Source: Mixta intestinalis (GTDB lineage Bacteria; Pseudomonadota; Gammaproteobacteria; Enterobacterales; Enterobacteriaceae). Taken from it: DNA of 64,000 nucleotides. The notes under the pieces were generated by a model that saw only the letters and a program-made list of their open reading frames with translations, was not told the origin of the DNA and searched no databases. Position numbers and translations under genes: made by a program. Shown one piece after another: positions 49,890-58,864 of this stretch. The stretch is from NCBI RefSeq assembly GCF_009914055.1, contig NZ_CP028271.1, positions 868,001 through 932,000 on the forward strand, written 5' to 3'. The number at the start of each line of letters is the position of its first letter. Positions within the stretch are counted from its first letter, which is position 1.

Positions 49890-51395
49890 TTACCAGAGCG
49901 TACCGCTTAACCGGCGATGGAAATCGCTGCTACGCGTATCCAGTCCGATGATTTTTACCTGCGCCTGGTAACGCTGGTAGCGGTTTTCAATGGCGTCGAG
50001 CGCCGCCACGCTGGAGGCGTCCCAAATTTGCGCATGGGTTAAATCGATAGTAACGATCTGTGGATCGTGCGCGTAGTCAAAATGTTCGAAGAGATCGTTG
50101 CTGCTACCAAAAAATAACGGCCCACGTACGACATAATGTACTGAGTTGCCGTCTGCGCTCAGGTGGCGTTCGGCATGAATAACATGCGCCACGCGACGAG
50201 CAAATAGCAGAATAGCAAACAGTACGCCGCCAACGACGCCGATCGCCAGGTTACCGCTCCAGACCGTGGCTGCCACCGTTAACGCCATCGTTACCGTTTC
50301 TGAAAACGGAATACGCTTCAGCGTTGAAGGTTGCAGACTGTGCCAGTTAACGGTTTTTACGGCGACAATCATCATAATTCCCGCCAGCACCACCATCGGA
50401 ATCTTCGCCATCAGCGCGCTAAGGCCGGTAACCAGTAGCAACAGCACCAGCGCGGTGGCCAGGGTTGAGATTCGGGTACGCGCTTTGCCCAGTTCAACAT
50501 TCACAATGGTCTGACCGATCATGGCACAACCGGCAATACCACCATAAAAGGCGGCGAGGATATTGCCTATACCCAGTCCCCAGCATTCACGACGCTTGCT
50601 GGAAGGCGTATCGGTCAGATCGTCCACCAGCTTCGCCGTTAATAACGACTCCATCAACCCTACCAGCGCAATACTTATCGCCGTTGGCCAGATGATTTGC
50701 AGCGTAGTCAGGTTTAGCGGCACCGCCAGCTGGTTCAGACCCGGCAATCCCGCTAACATCGGCCCTTCGTCACCGACGTTTGGTACCTGCAAACCGCAGA
50801 AAATAGCAATAGCCGTGACGGTAACGATCGCCACCAGCGGAGAAGGAACGCTTTTCAGCAGGCGTGGCAATAACAGCACAATCGCCAGCGTGAGTATGAA
50901 CAGCAGCCAGACCGGCAGAGACTGCCCCCAGACGTGTGGCACCTGCGCAAAGAATATCAGTACGCCCAGCGCGTTAACGAAGCCGAGCATAACCGAGCGG
51001 GGGATATAGCGCATCATGCGCGCCAGCCCGGCCAACCCAAACAGGATCTGCACCGCGCCGCCGAGCAGAACGGCTGGCATAATATATTCCACGCCGTGGG
51101 CGCGTACCATTGGGCCAATGACCAGCGCTACCGATCCCGCAGCCGCAGTGACCATTGCCGGGCGTCCTCCCAGCAGAGAAAGCGTTAACGCCAATACCAC
51201 CGATGCAATCAGGCTGACTTTAGGATCAACACCTGCGATAACGGAAAAAGAGATCACTTCAGGAATTAACGCCAGAGCGGTTATCACACCGGCCAGACAC
51301 TCGCGGGTCAATAATTTGGGCGAGCGCAGTACGCGGGCAACGGTCAGCTCGCTGTCGGCGAGCTTTTCAGCATTCGCCTCAGAAGAGGTGGTCAT
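49890..51395 (-). CDS. SulP-family anion permease with STAS domain
   Basis: About 501 residues from the ATG at 51395; the frame is open to 51449. The membrane domain opens with LLTRECLAGVITALALIPEV, as usual in SulP, then GVDPKVSLIASVV and the GGAVQILFGLAGLARMMRYI segment, IPRSVMLGFVNALGVLIF, and a C-terminal STAS domain (IVTIDLTHAQIWDASSVAAL, then DAIENRYQRY). SulP transporters carry sulfate, bicarbonate or dicarboxylates; the substrate here is unknown. It is shorter than E. coli DauA (559 residues), and nearer in size to bicarbonate-type members. Confidence 0.87.
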   Translation of the reverse strand: MTTSSEANAEKLADSELTVARVLRSPKLLTRECLAGVITALALIPEVISFSVIAGVDPKVSLIASVVLALTLSLLGGRPAMVTAAAGSVALVIGPMVRAHGVEYIMPAVLLGGAVQILFGLAGLARMMRYIPRSVMLGFVNALGVLIFFAQVPHVWGQSLPVWLLFILTLAIVLLLPRLLKSVPSPLVAIVTVTAIAIFCGLQVPNVGDEGPMLAGLPGLNQLAVPLNLTTLQIIWPTAISIALVGLMESLLTAKLVDDLTDTPSSKRRECWGLGIGNILAAFYGGIAGCAMIGQTIVNVELGKARTRISTLATALVLLLLVTGLSALMAKIPMVVLAGIMMIVAVKTVNWHSLQPSTLKRIPFSETVTMALTVAATVWSGNLAIGVVGGVLFAILLFARRVAHVIHAERHLSADGNSVHYVVRGPLFFGSSNDLFEHFDYAHDPQIVTIDLTHAQIWDASSVAALDAIENRYQRYQAQVKIIGLDTRSSDFHRRLSGTLW

Positions 51396-51669
51396 AATAT
51401 TGCAGGCTCTTGTTGTTTTAGTATGTGATACGGCAGGGCGTATCGTCATTCTGAAAGGGTAAAATTGCCATTCGGGGCAAGGCCGTTATGTTAGCGTTAA
51501 TTTCCTGCCAGCACCAGTTGCAGAAGGCGTTCGTCAGTTTCATATCGCTTGCCGAACGGAGTGAACAAGAAAAGCCAGGCGATTGGCCCGGCTATTCCTG
51601 TTGGGTAACCATTGCCTGCATCTTATCAGCCAGGCGGTTTATCGCGCCGTAACACTGCACGATAGCAAT

Positions 51670-51930
51670 TTAGCTAATGATGTCATCTTCGGTTTTATGC
51701 ACCACCATTTCCAGTACATAACGGTAGATGTCCAGCATCACGACGTCGCTTTCCAGCTCCATGCGCTGGATAAGTCGGGTGATAATCGCCTTATTGGTAA
51801 TTGGCAAGCCCATTTGAAGTACTTCCGCGACTACGGTGCCCAGAATCTCCATCTCATTGATGGTGGAGTTTTCCTGTGCGTTAAGGTAATCAGCAATGTC
51901 CTTGTTAGTTTGCGGTGTCATCATCTGCAT
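51670..51930 (-). CDS. ariR: biofilm/acid-resistance regulator, AriR (YmgB) family
   Basis: 86 residues from the ATG at 51930, close to E. coli AriR (88). GAGGA lies 6 nt upstream; the longer start at 51981 is unsupported. The helical family pattern is seen in NEMEILGTVVAEVLQMGLPI, NKAIITRLIQRME and YVLEMVVHKTEDDI. In E. coli these small proteins link the BluR/RcsCDB pathway to biofilm and acid resistance. No ycgZ or ymgA partner is adjacent. Confidence 0.8.
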   Translation of the reverse strand: MQMMTPQTNKDIADYLNAQENSTINEMEILGTVVAEVLQMGLPITNKAIITRLIQRMELESDVVMLDIYRYVLEMVVHKTEDDIIS

Positions 51931-52565
51931 ATTAGTCCTCTTTAACGCAGCCTGCGGTGCGTTAAGGCTTATCATATCCAATTGAGTATCGGTTATTCGT
52001 TAACCGGGGTTTAAGTGTGTTGCCACAGGTAATGCCATGATGCTGAAACAAGAATGCAATACATCCTTCAGGCGAAAAAAAACCTCTGAAGGTGGAAATC
52101 CGAGTTAAACACCTTCAGAGGCGACGCAAATGCATCATTCGTTACAGAACCGTTAGCTGGTTCAGCGGTAAAGTTATACAAAAACAGCAAAACTGTACAA
52201 ACAATGCTTATACATTTAGTGCTATTTGTTTAATTATCAATTAATTAAATGGCAATTTAATTATCTTAAAGCTATACAACAAGCGGTAAAAAACGTTTCG
52301 CCTGCAACGTTTAGCTGTAAAGGATGAATTGGGTCGCATTAATATGCGCTAATTTAAGAATATTCTTAAGTTACTGACAGTTCTACGAAAGAGACAAAAC
52401 GGGCTGCGGCTGATGCAACCACAGAGAGCCGACTGCAAAATTCAGGGGGCAATGCCACTTTTTGCACCATAAACCGCTGTCTGCTTTCTTCACAATTACT
52501 TTTCATGAAGCCTATACTTAACCGCGACTGTTTACATTGAAGTCTAATCATTAGGTAGCAATATT
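51931..52565. other. intergenic region with a candidate small RNA
   Basis: About 630 bp between ariR and the MarR-type gene, AT-rich in the middle. It holds the minus-strand promoter-hairpin-T8 unit described separately. Repeated attempts to read it as protein gave nothing supported. Confidence 0.5.
52075..52166 (-). ncRNA. candidate small RNA with intrinsic terminator
   Basis: On the minus strand TTGTAC (52195-52200), 16-bp spacer, TATAAC (52173-52178) would start an RNA near 52166. About 90 nt later CCTCTGAAGGTG (52110-52121) pairs perfectly with CACCTTCAGAGG (52083-52094) and eight T follow. A second hairpin, GAACC-GGTTC, lies near the 5' end. A 7-codon ORF (MMHLRRL) runs into the terminator stem, so an attenuator or leader is the alternative. 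No known family is recognised. Confidence 0.45.
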
Positions 52566-52995
52566 TTGGATCCCCAACAGCGTTTTTCCCGCCTGCTGCA
52601 GCTCACGGCCCACGCCTGGCGACTGGCGATCGATCGTCGGTTAAAAGAGAGCGGCCTCAGTATGAATAGCTGGCTTGCCGTCGCTACGCTGGCCAGCGCA
52701 AGCGAACCTATGACGCAAAAAGCGCTGGCGCAGGTGCTGGGTCTGGAAGAGGCCAGCGTAGTTCCGCTGGTGGATCGGCTGGTAGCTCAACGGCTGATAG
52801 AACGTTCGCAGCCGCAACACGATCGCCGTAAACGTCTGCTGCTGGTTACCCAGACAGGGTAATATCCTGTTCAGTAAAGTCAGCGTTGAGGCCGATCGCC
52901 TGCGCGAAGAGCTGTTGGCGGATATTGACGTTGATGAGCTGGCTGTTGCACAACGGGTGTTGCAGCAGCTACTGGATAAAACAGGGACGCTCTGA
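52566..52995 (+). pseudogene. MarR/SlyA-family regulator, frameshifted
   Basis: Winged-helix regulator upstream of an efflux operon. The open part has 98 residues from a TTG at 52566: AWRLAIDRRLKESGLSMNSW, QKALAQVLGLEEASVVPLVD, RLVAQRLIERSQPQHDRRKR, LLLVTQTG. A TAA at 52860-52862 follows. Removing the T at 52860 continues into NILFSKVSVEADRLREELLA and ends at 52995 with 142 residues, aligning without gaps to the C-terminal dimerisation helices of SlyA. No long homopolymer is at the break. The truncated form lacks the C-terminal helix needed for dimers and is probably inactive. Confidence 0.8.
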
Positions 52996-52996
52996 C

Positions 52997-54682
52997 GTGG
53001 CAAAAAACAATCCCTACGCACCGCGTCAATGGCAGCCGCATGAAAAACCGGTTTTACCCGGCTCGCCCTCAACGCCAATACATCCCACGCATAAACGTAT
53101 CGCTTTTGGGCTGATCGGATTGTTGATCACTCTGACCGGCGCGCTCAGTAATGCCCTGGTTACCGCCAATCTGACGAATCTGCAGGGCACTTTTGCTGCC
53201 TATAGCAATGAGATCGCCTGGCTGCCGGCGGTATATGTAATGGGCAATATTTCGATTAACCTGCTGCTGGTAAAATTTCGCCAGCAGTTTGGCCTGCGGG
53301 TTTTTACCGAGGCTTTCCTGTTGCTTTATGTTCTGGTGGCTTTTTTCCACCTGTTTGTCAACGATCTCAGCTCGGCGATTATCGTACGTACCGCGCATGG
53401 CATGGTGGCGGCAGCGCTAAGTTCGCTTGGCATCTACTATCAGGTACAGGCATGGCCAGCGAAGCATCGCCTGAAGGCGCTGGCAATCGGCATCAGTGGA
53501 TCGCAGCTGGCTATTCCGCTGGCGCGGCTTTTTTCATCCGAGCTGTTGCAACTGGAAGAGTGGCGCGGCCTTTACCTGTTTGAACTCGGGCTGGCAGTGG
53601 TGGCGCTGGGTTGCGTATTTATGCTGAAGCTGCCGCCAAGCGATCGCAGTAAAGTGTTTGAGAAAATGGATTTTGTCACTTTCATTTTAATGGCACCCGG
53701 CATGGCGCTGTTATGCGGCGTGCTGTCGCTGGGACGTATCGAGTGGTGGCTTAACACGCCCTGGCTCGGTATCTGCCTGGCTTTATCGTTGGTACTGATC
53801 GTTAGTGCAATAGTGGTGGAGCATAACCGTAAAAACCCGCTGATTAATACCCACTGGCTGAGTAGCGGAGCGATCGTGCGGCTGGGCATTGTCATGATTA
53901 TGATGCGCGTGGTGCTGGCGGAGCAGAATACCGGGGCTATCGGCTTTTTGCAGCAGGTGGGCTTAATTAACGACCAGATGCAGGGCCTGGCGCTGGCGAT
54001 TGTTTCCGGCGTGGTACTGGGAATTGCCGCCAGCGCGCTAACCCTGAAACCGGCACATTTCAGCTGGCCGATTGTAACTTCGCTGCTGATTATGATGATT
54101 GCATCCTTTATGGATGCGCACGCCAATTCGTTGACCCGCCCACACAATATGTACTTCAGCCAGTTTCTGCTCGGTTTCAGCAGCGCTTTTTTTATGGCAC
54201 CAGCGATGCTGTTAGGCATTGGCAGCGTCGTGGCCCAGCCGAAAAACCTGGTGAGCTTCGTGGTGCTGTTCGGCATGAGTCAAAACCTCGGCGGGCTGAT
54301 CGGCTCGGCAATGTTGGGCACCTTTCAGGTCTGGCGTGAAAAGTATCACTCCAGCCTGTTGGGCGATCGGCTCTCGCTGCTCGATCCTAATGTCACCGAG
54401 CGCTTAAGTCAGTACAGCGCGCTATTTCGCAGCCAGTTGGGCGATGCCAGCCTGCTCAACGCCCAGGCGGTGGCTCAGCTACAAACTGTCGCCACGCTAC
54501 AGGCGAATGTGCTGGCGTGGAACGATACCTATTTACTGACTGCGGGTATGGCTGGCTGCACGCTAATTTGGGTGCTGTATCGCCTGACGCGCCTGCGCAT
54601 CCTTACCCGACGCCAGCAGCAGCGTGAAGCAGCTGCGGCAAAACCGATTCCGGCAACCTCTGAAATCAGGGAGAAACAATGA
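52997..54682 (+). CDS. DHA2-family (EmrB-like) drug:proton antiporter
   Basis: The GTG at 52997, 1 bp after the true end of the MarR gene, gives 561 residues. About 14 membrane helices; KRIAFGLIGLLITLTGALSN and IAWLPAVYVMGNISINLL are the first two, PAVYVMGN-type sequence marking the DHA2 subgroup, and SFVVLFGMSQNLGGLIGSAM is near the C-terminus. It should pair with the next two gene products to push drugs or other toxic compounds through both membranes. Frame open upstream to 52886 has no support. Confidence 0.88.
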   Translation: MAKNNPYAPRQWQPHEKPVLPGSPSTPIHPTHKRIAFGLIGLLITLTGALSNALVTANLTNLQGTFAAYSNEIAWLPAVYVMGNISINLLLVKFRQQFGLRVFTEAFLLLYVLVAFFHLFVNDLSSAIIVRTAHGMVAAALSSLGIYYQVQAWPAKHRLKALAIGISGSQLAIPLARLFSSELLQLEEWRGLYLFELGLAVVALGCVFMLKLPPSDRSKVFEKMDFVTFILMAPGMALLCGVLSLGRIEWWLNTPWLGICLALSLVLIVSAIVVEHNRKNPLINTHWLSSGAIVRLGIVMIMMRVVLAEQNTGAIGFLQQVGLINDQMQGLALAIVSGVVLGIAASALTLKPAHFSWPIVTSLLIMMIASFMDAHANSLTRPHNMYFSQFLLGFSSAFFMAPAMLLGIGSVVAQPKNLVSFVVLFGMSQNLGGLIGSAMLGTFQVWREKYHSSLLGDRLSLLDPNVTERLSQYSALFRSQLGDASLLNAQAVAQLQTVATLQANVLAWNDTYLLTAGMAGCTLIWVLYRLTRLRILTRRQQQREAAAAKPIPATSEIREKQ

Positions 54683-55770
54683 GTCAGCAGGAAGAAATAA
54701 AAGCCGCCGAGCGCGAGCGTAATAATAAGCTTCGTATCCTGTCTGTCGCCGTCGGCAGTGGGATTGTTATCGTCGGCGTGTTGATTATTCTCTATGCCTG
54801 GCAGCTCTGGCCCTTTACCAGCGCGATACAAACTACGGAAAACGCCTACGTGCGTGGGCAGATCACCTTTATCAGCCCGCAGGTCAGCGGTTATATCACG
54901 GCGGTCAACGTGCAGGATTTACAGCCGGTGCATAAGGGCGACGTGCTGATGACCATTGACGATCGTATTTATCGGCAGCGTGTAGAGCAGGCCAAAGCGC
55001 AGCTGGCGATGAAGAAAGCGGCATTAGCCAATAACCAGCAGCAGCGCCGCAGTGCGGAGGCGGTCATCGTGCGCAACCGGGCAGCAATTGAAAACGCGCA
55101 GGCGCAGGCGGTGAAAAGCGGTCTGGATTTGAAGCGGGTAGAGAACCTGGTATCGGATGGTTCCCTCTCTGTTCGCGAACGTGACGCTGCCCGCGCCGCC
55201 AATAGCCAGGCGGTGACCGCAGTCCAGCAGGCGAAGGCGACGCTGGATGTGTCACGTCAGGATCTGCAAACGGTGATCGTTAACCGTGCCTCGCTGGAGG
55301 CAGATGTCGCTAACGCCGAGGCTGCCCTGCGGCTGGCGCAGATCGATCTCGACAACACGAAAATCATCGCGCCGGAAGAGGGACAGCTGGGGCAAATCTC
55401 GGTTCGCCGTGGTGCTTATGTCTCTGCCGGGACGCGTCTGACCTCGCTGGTGCCGGGAGTGAAATGGGTTATCGCCAATATGAAAGAGACACAGCTGGCT
55501 AACGTGCGGCCCGGCCTGCCGGTAACCTTTAGCGTGGATGCGCTTGATGGTGCCATCTTTCACGGCGTGGTTGAGTATATTTCACCGGCGGCTGGCTCGG
55601 AGTTCAGTGCGATTTCCCCGGATAACGCTACCGGAAACTTCGTGAAGATCGCCCAGCGCATTCCGGTGCGCATCAAAATTGACGGCAATGAGCAGGCGCG
55701 CCTGCGTCCCGGCATGTCGGTTCAGGTCAGCATTGATACCGCTGCGCAGCCGCAGGAGCCGCAGCCATGA
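54679..55770 (+). CDS. membrane-fusion protein, HlyD/EmrA family
   Basis: Periplasmic adaptor of 363 residues: one N-terminal membrane helix (GSGIVIVGVLIILYAWQLWP), lipoyl half NAYVRGQITFISPQVSGYIT, a coiled-coil hairpin rich in Ala/Gln/Arg (about 95-205), the second lipoyl half KIIAPEEGQLGQISVRRGAY and the beta-barrel domain (ANVRPGLPVTFSVDAL). Overlaps the permease gene by 4 bp (ATGA) and the following gene by 4 bp, so the three are translated as one operon. Confidence 0.92.
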   Translation: MSQQEEIKAAERERNNKLRILSVAVGSGIVIVGVLIILYAWQLWPFTSAIQTTENAYVRGQITFISPQVSGYITAVNVQDLQPVHKGDVLMTIDDRIYRQRVEQAKAQLAMKKAALANNQQQRRSAEAVIVRNRAAIENAQAQAVKSGLDLKRVENLVSDGSLSVRERDAARAANSQAVTAVQQAKATLDVSRQDLQTVIVNRASLEADVANAEAALRLAQIDLDNTKIIAPEEGQLGQISVRRGAYVSAGTRLTSLVPGVKWVIANMKETQLANVRPGLPVTFSVDALDGAIFHGVVEYISPAAGSEFSAISPDNATGNFVKIAQRIPVRIKIDGNEQARLRPGMSVQVSIDTAAQPQEPQP

Positions 55771-57143
55771 TAAGAGAGCGTTTATCCACGCTGGCGCTTT
55801 TAACTGCCTTGTTGAGCGGCTGTGCCACCCAGGTTGAAAAAGCGCCATCTTCATTACCGGTGCCGCAGCAATGGCGACAAATGGTAGGGCCATCTGCCGC
55901 GCCGGAGGCGAACTGGTGGCGTGCATTTGCCGATCCCGATCTTAACCGTCTGGTGGAGCAGGCGCTGCGTAATAACCCGGATATTCTTACCGCCCGTTCC
56001 CGCGTCGATCAATATCGGGCTCAGCTGCGCGCCGCCGAAGGCGATAACTTTCCCACGCTGAATGCGGGTGTCGGCGTAACCCGAGCGCGAACTCTTTCTG
56101 CTGCCACCGGTGCGCCGCACGACGGTAATGTTTATCAGGGGCTGCTACAGGCGAACTATGAGGTAGACCTGTGGGGTTCACGCAGCAGCAGCATTGATGC
56201 GGCGCGTGCCACATTAGCGGCGCAGCAGGCCGCGGCGGCGGCGGCTGAGTTGACAATTGCTACTTCGGTAGCCTCGGGTTATATGACGCTGTTAGCGCTT
56301 GATGAGCAGCTGCGCGTTACTCAGGCGACGCTTGCGACACGTGAAAACTCGCTGAATCTGGCCCAGCGTCAGTTTGAAGCAGGGTACACGTCGCGTCTGG
56401 AGTGGATGCAGGCGGCATCGGAGTATCAGGCGGCAAAAGCGCAAATTCCCCAGCTACAGCATCAAATCAGTCAACAGGAGAATGCGCTCAGTATTTTGGT
56501 CGGCATGAATCCGCGCCACATTGCGCGTCAGTCACAGTTTACGCAGGTAATGCCGCAGCGACTTCCTGCGCTGCTGCCTTCGGAACTGTTGCAGCGTCGG
56601 CCCGATATTGTGCAGGCCCAGCGTCAGCTGCTGGCCGCCGATCGTTCGCTGGCCTCATCGCAGGCGCAGCTACTGCCTTCGCTTAACCTTACCGCCTCCG
56701 GCACGCTGCAAACTTCGGTATTGCATCAGCTGCTGGATAATCCATTCCGTCTCTGGAGCGTTGGCGGTAGCGTGCTGGCACCGCTTTTCAACCGCGAGGC
56801 GCTGACGGCACAGGTTGATGTTTCCATGGCGACACGCAATCAGGCGCTTTATAACTATGAAAAAGTGGTGCGCAATGCTTTTAGTGAAGTTAACGATGCG
56901 CTTGACGCCATTCAACAAACTCAGGCGCAGCTGGTGGAAGTGGAAAAACAGCAGGAGATCGCTGCTGATACGTTACGGATTGCACGTAACCGTTATCAGA
57001 ATGGTTATGCCTCTTACCTGGATGAACTGGATGCGCAACGCACGCTGTTCAACGCACAGCTGAATGTGGTCCAGCTGAAAAATAATCTGCTACGCGCGCA
57101 AATCGATCTTTATCGTGCGTTGGGCGGCGGCTGGCAATCATAA
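55767..57143 (+). CDS. outer-membrane efflux lipoprotein, NodT/OprM family
   Basis: 458 residues. Signal with lipobox LLSGC (Cys at 19), so the protein is lipid-anchored. Typical TolC-like features: NWWRAFADPDLNRLVEQAL, NYEVDLWGSRSSSIDAARA, and the repeat half VLAPLFNREALTAQVDVS with NRYQNGYASYLDELDAQRTL. Forms the outer duct of the tripartite pump with the two genes before it. Confidence 0.93.
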   Translation: MIRERLSTLALLTALLSGCATQVEKAPSSLPVPQQWRQMVGPSAAPEANWWRAFADPDLNRLVEQALRNNPDILTARSRVDQYRAQLRAAEGDNFPTLNAGVGVTRARTLSAATGAPHDGNVYQGLLQANYEVDLWGSRSSSIDAARATLAAQQAAAAAAELTIATSVASGYMTLLALDEQLRVTQATLATRENSLNLAQRQFEAGYTSRLEWMQAASEYQAAKAQIPQLQHQISQQENALSILVGMNPRHIARQSQFTQVMPQRLPALLPSELLQRRPDIVQAQRQLLAADRSLASSQAQLLPSLNLTASGTLQTSVLHQLLDNPFRLWSVGGSVLAPLFNREALTAQVDVSMATRNQALYNYEKVVRNAFSEVNDALDAIQQTQAQLVEVEKQQEIAADTLRIARNRYQNGYASYLDELDAQRTLFNAQLNVVQLKNNLLRAQIDLYRALGGGWQS

Positions 57144-57231
57144 CGATGCGCAGCATATCAGTCCCGGAGCGTCTGCCAGAGCTTGCTGGCGCAGGATGTC
57201 AGCTTACTACGTTTGAGAGGATGAAAAAAAG

Positions 57232-57375
57232 GTGAATCAACCTCTGTTACCAGAACGTTCTGAAAGTGACCCGTCGTCACCGCTGAATGACGCAGAGTTT
57301 GTGGTCGCGGTGTTTTCAGTAACTTCTTTTACGATTATAATATTTGTCCTGATGGTAACACTTTGCGTTTCATAA
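57232..57375 (+). CDS. possible small membrane protein, 47 residues
   Basis: GTG start with GAGAGG 11 nt upstream. A polar first half (MNQPLLPERSESDPSSPLND) is followed by one membrane helix (FVVAVFSVTSFTIIIFVLMV) and a stop after TLCVS. A nearby ATG at 57221 would join this frame only if the A7 run had one more A. No homologue is recognised; it may belong with the next small gene. Confidence 0.42.
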   Translation: MNQPLLPERSESDPSSPLNDAEFVVAVFSVTSFTIIIFVLMVTLCVS

Positions 57376-57420
57376 TATCTGTTACCCGGTATGGAATCCG
57401 AGCTAATAAGGAGAACAGGG

Positions 57421-57606
57421 ATGGAGAACAGGGATGATAAGCTTATTGCATTGGTGGGTTTACTTACTGCCTGCCTGATTACCGTCGTTTTTCTGGTTAC
57501 CGTAGCCTGGCTGAACGATATCCGGCGTTCAGCACAGATCACGCCGGATGTTCAATCCTGCTACCTCAAGCCTGCGCCATCTTCCACGCCGCCAGCACGC
57601 CCCTGA
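57421..57606 (+). CDS. small membrane protein, 61 residues
   Basis: From the ATG at 57421 (AAGGAG 6 nt upstream): MENRDDKLIALVGLLTACLI and TVVFLVTVAWLNDIRRS form one membrane helix with a short acidic N-terminus and a basic edge; the tail is Pro-rich. An in-frame ATG at 57391 is possible. The end overlaps the convergent glycosidase-like gene by 46 bp. Function unknown. Confidence 0.55.
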   Translation: MENRDDKLIALVGLLTACLITVVFLVTVAWLNDIRRSAQITPDVQSCYLKPAPSSTPPARP

Positions 57607-58757
57607 ATCTGATTCCTTAACTTAATTTGTTGACTGCGTAACACCAGCGCCAGCGGTTCATATATCGTGCGGCTGCCGTTGGGATCGGGCAGGCTGAAGA
57701 GCGGGCCGGGGGAGCGGCGATCGTCTGCCCAGGCCGGGTATTCCACAATCGGATAGAGGGAAATGCCTTCCATTGCTACGCCGCGATCCAGCGCCAGCTG
57801 AACCTCGTCAACCACCACATTCAGCCAGTTAGCACGCGCATCGCCTTCCGCACCGGTTTCAGCCAGCAGCATAGGACGCTGGTAGCGTTGCCAGACCTCT
57901 TCCAGCAGTAAATGCAGCGGTCGCCAGGCGGGCTGCGTTGCGGTTAACGGCGAACCGTCGCTCAGCCACTGATTATCGGGATAGTAGTTAAGCCCGATGA
58001 TATCAAGCATATCTGCGCTTCCGCCCAGCTCCGGGCTGACTCTGCCACACAGCATATCCCAGGCATCAAACTGTGCCTGATGCTGACGCTCTGCTTCTGC
58101 TCGTGCCGCCGCGCTGTCATTAACGGGAGCAACATGCACCAGCGGATCGGTCAGCACAAAGCGCGCTTGCGGATAGACCTCGCGAATTGCGGCGATCGCC
58201 GCCAGACTGGCGCGCACCAGCTGTTTCTTTAATGTCGCGCCGCGCCCGCTGGCATGGGGATTTAGCCAGGCAACCTCGGCACCCGCCCACGACCAGAAGG
58301 ATATTTGGTTAACCGGTGTAAAAAAGGGCTGTTCAATCCCTTCGTTGCGCATCACTTCCGCCATCGCTTTAGCAAAGCGGGCAAAAGCGCTGACAAATTC
58401 GGGCGACCAGATATCGAGATGGGAAGGATAGCCGAAATGCGCTACCTCCCAGATAATCTGAATGCCGTGCTGATGCGCCGCGTGTACCATTGGCAGAAAA
58501 GAGGACCAGTCATACTCACCCGGTTTTTTCTCAATCAGATACCAGCGTGCGCCGTCGCGGGCAGTCAGCAGCTGATGCTCCGCCAGCGCGGCGTAATCCT
58601 TATGCGCCAGCATGTCATGTCCGCTGCTGATAATCATATCCAGGCGTTTGCCTTCACTGCGACAGGCGGTTGAACAGGCGAAGCTGCCCTGAAAAAAACT
58701 CCTGAACAGTGAGGGATGGTGGCGTTTCGCCGTGGCAGAGAGCGGTGAGTTTGGCAT
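57561..58757 (-). CDS. glycoside-hydrolase-like TIM-barrel protein (GH1-related)
   Basis: 398 residues of a beta-glucosidase-like family: SFFQGSFACSTACRSEGKRL, DGARWYLIEKKPGEYDWSSF, IIWEVAHFGYPSHLDIWSPE, LDIIGLNYYPDNQW and LLAETGAEGDARANWL, where Glu fits the nucleophile. The usual acid/base segment of the family, PVNE, reads PVNQISFWSWAG (Gln151). If alignment is right the enzyme lacks its normal proton donor. GGAG 8 nt upstream supports the start at 58757. Divergent from ymdB. Substrate unknown. Confidence 0.72.
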   Translation of the reverse strand: MPNSPLSATAKRHHPSLFRSFFQGSFACSTACRSEGKRLDMIISSGHDMLAHKDYAALAEHQLLTARDGARWYLIEKKPGEYDWSSFLPMVHAAHQHGIQIIWEVAHFGYPSHLDIWSPEFVSAFARFAKAMAEVMRNEGIEQPFFTPVNQISFWSWAGAEVAWLNPHASGRGATLKKQLVRASLAAIAAIREVYPQARFVLTDPLVHVAPVNDSAAARAEAERQHQAQFDAWDMLCGRVSPELGGSADMLDIIGLNYYPDNQWLSDGSPLTATQPAWRPLHLLLEEVWQRYQRPMLLAETGAEGDARANWLNVVVDEVQLALDRGVAMEGISLYPIVEYPAWADDRRSPGPLFSLPDPNGSRTIYEPLALVLRSQQIKLRNQIQGRAGGVEDGAGLR

Positions 58758-58864
58758 CAGGTTCTTCTCCTGTAAAAAAGGCAGGCGCGGAACGTTTCGC
58801 TAAGTCTAGACTAAATGACAACCCTGACCCGGTTTTCACAGCACAGTTTCGTAAGGAGGAGGAG

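Noticed and set aside
52886..52996. Longer N-terminus for the EmrB-like permease
   Set aside because: This DNA encodes the C-terminus of the MarR regulator in another frame; the GTG at 52997 is the natural start.
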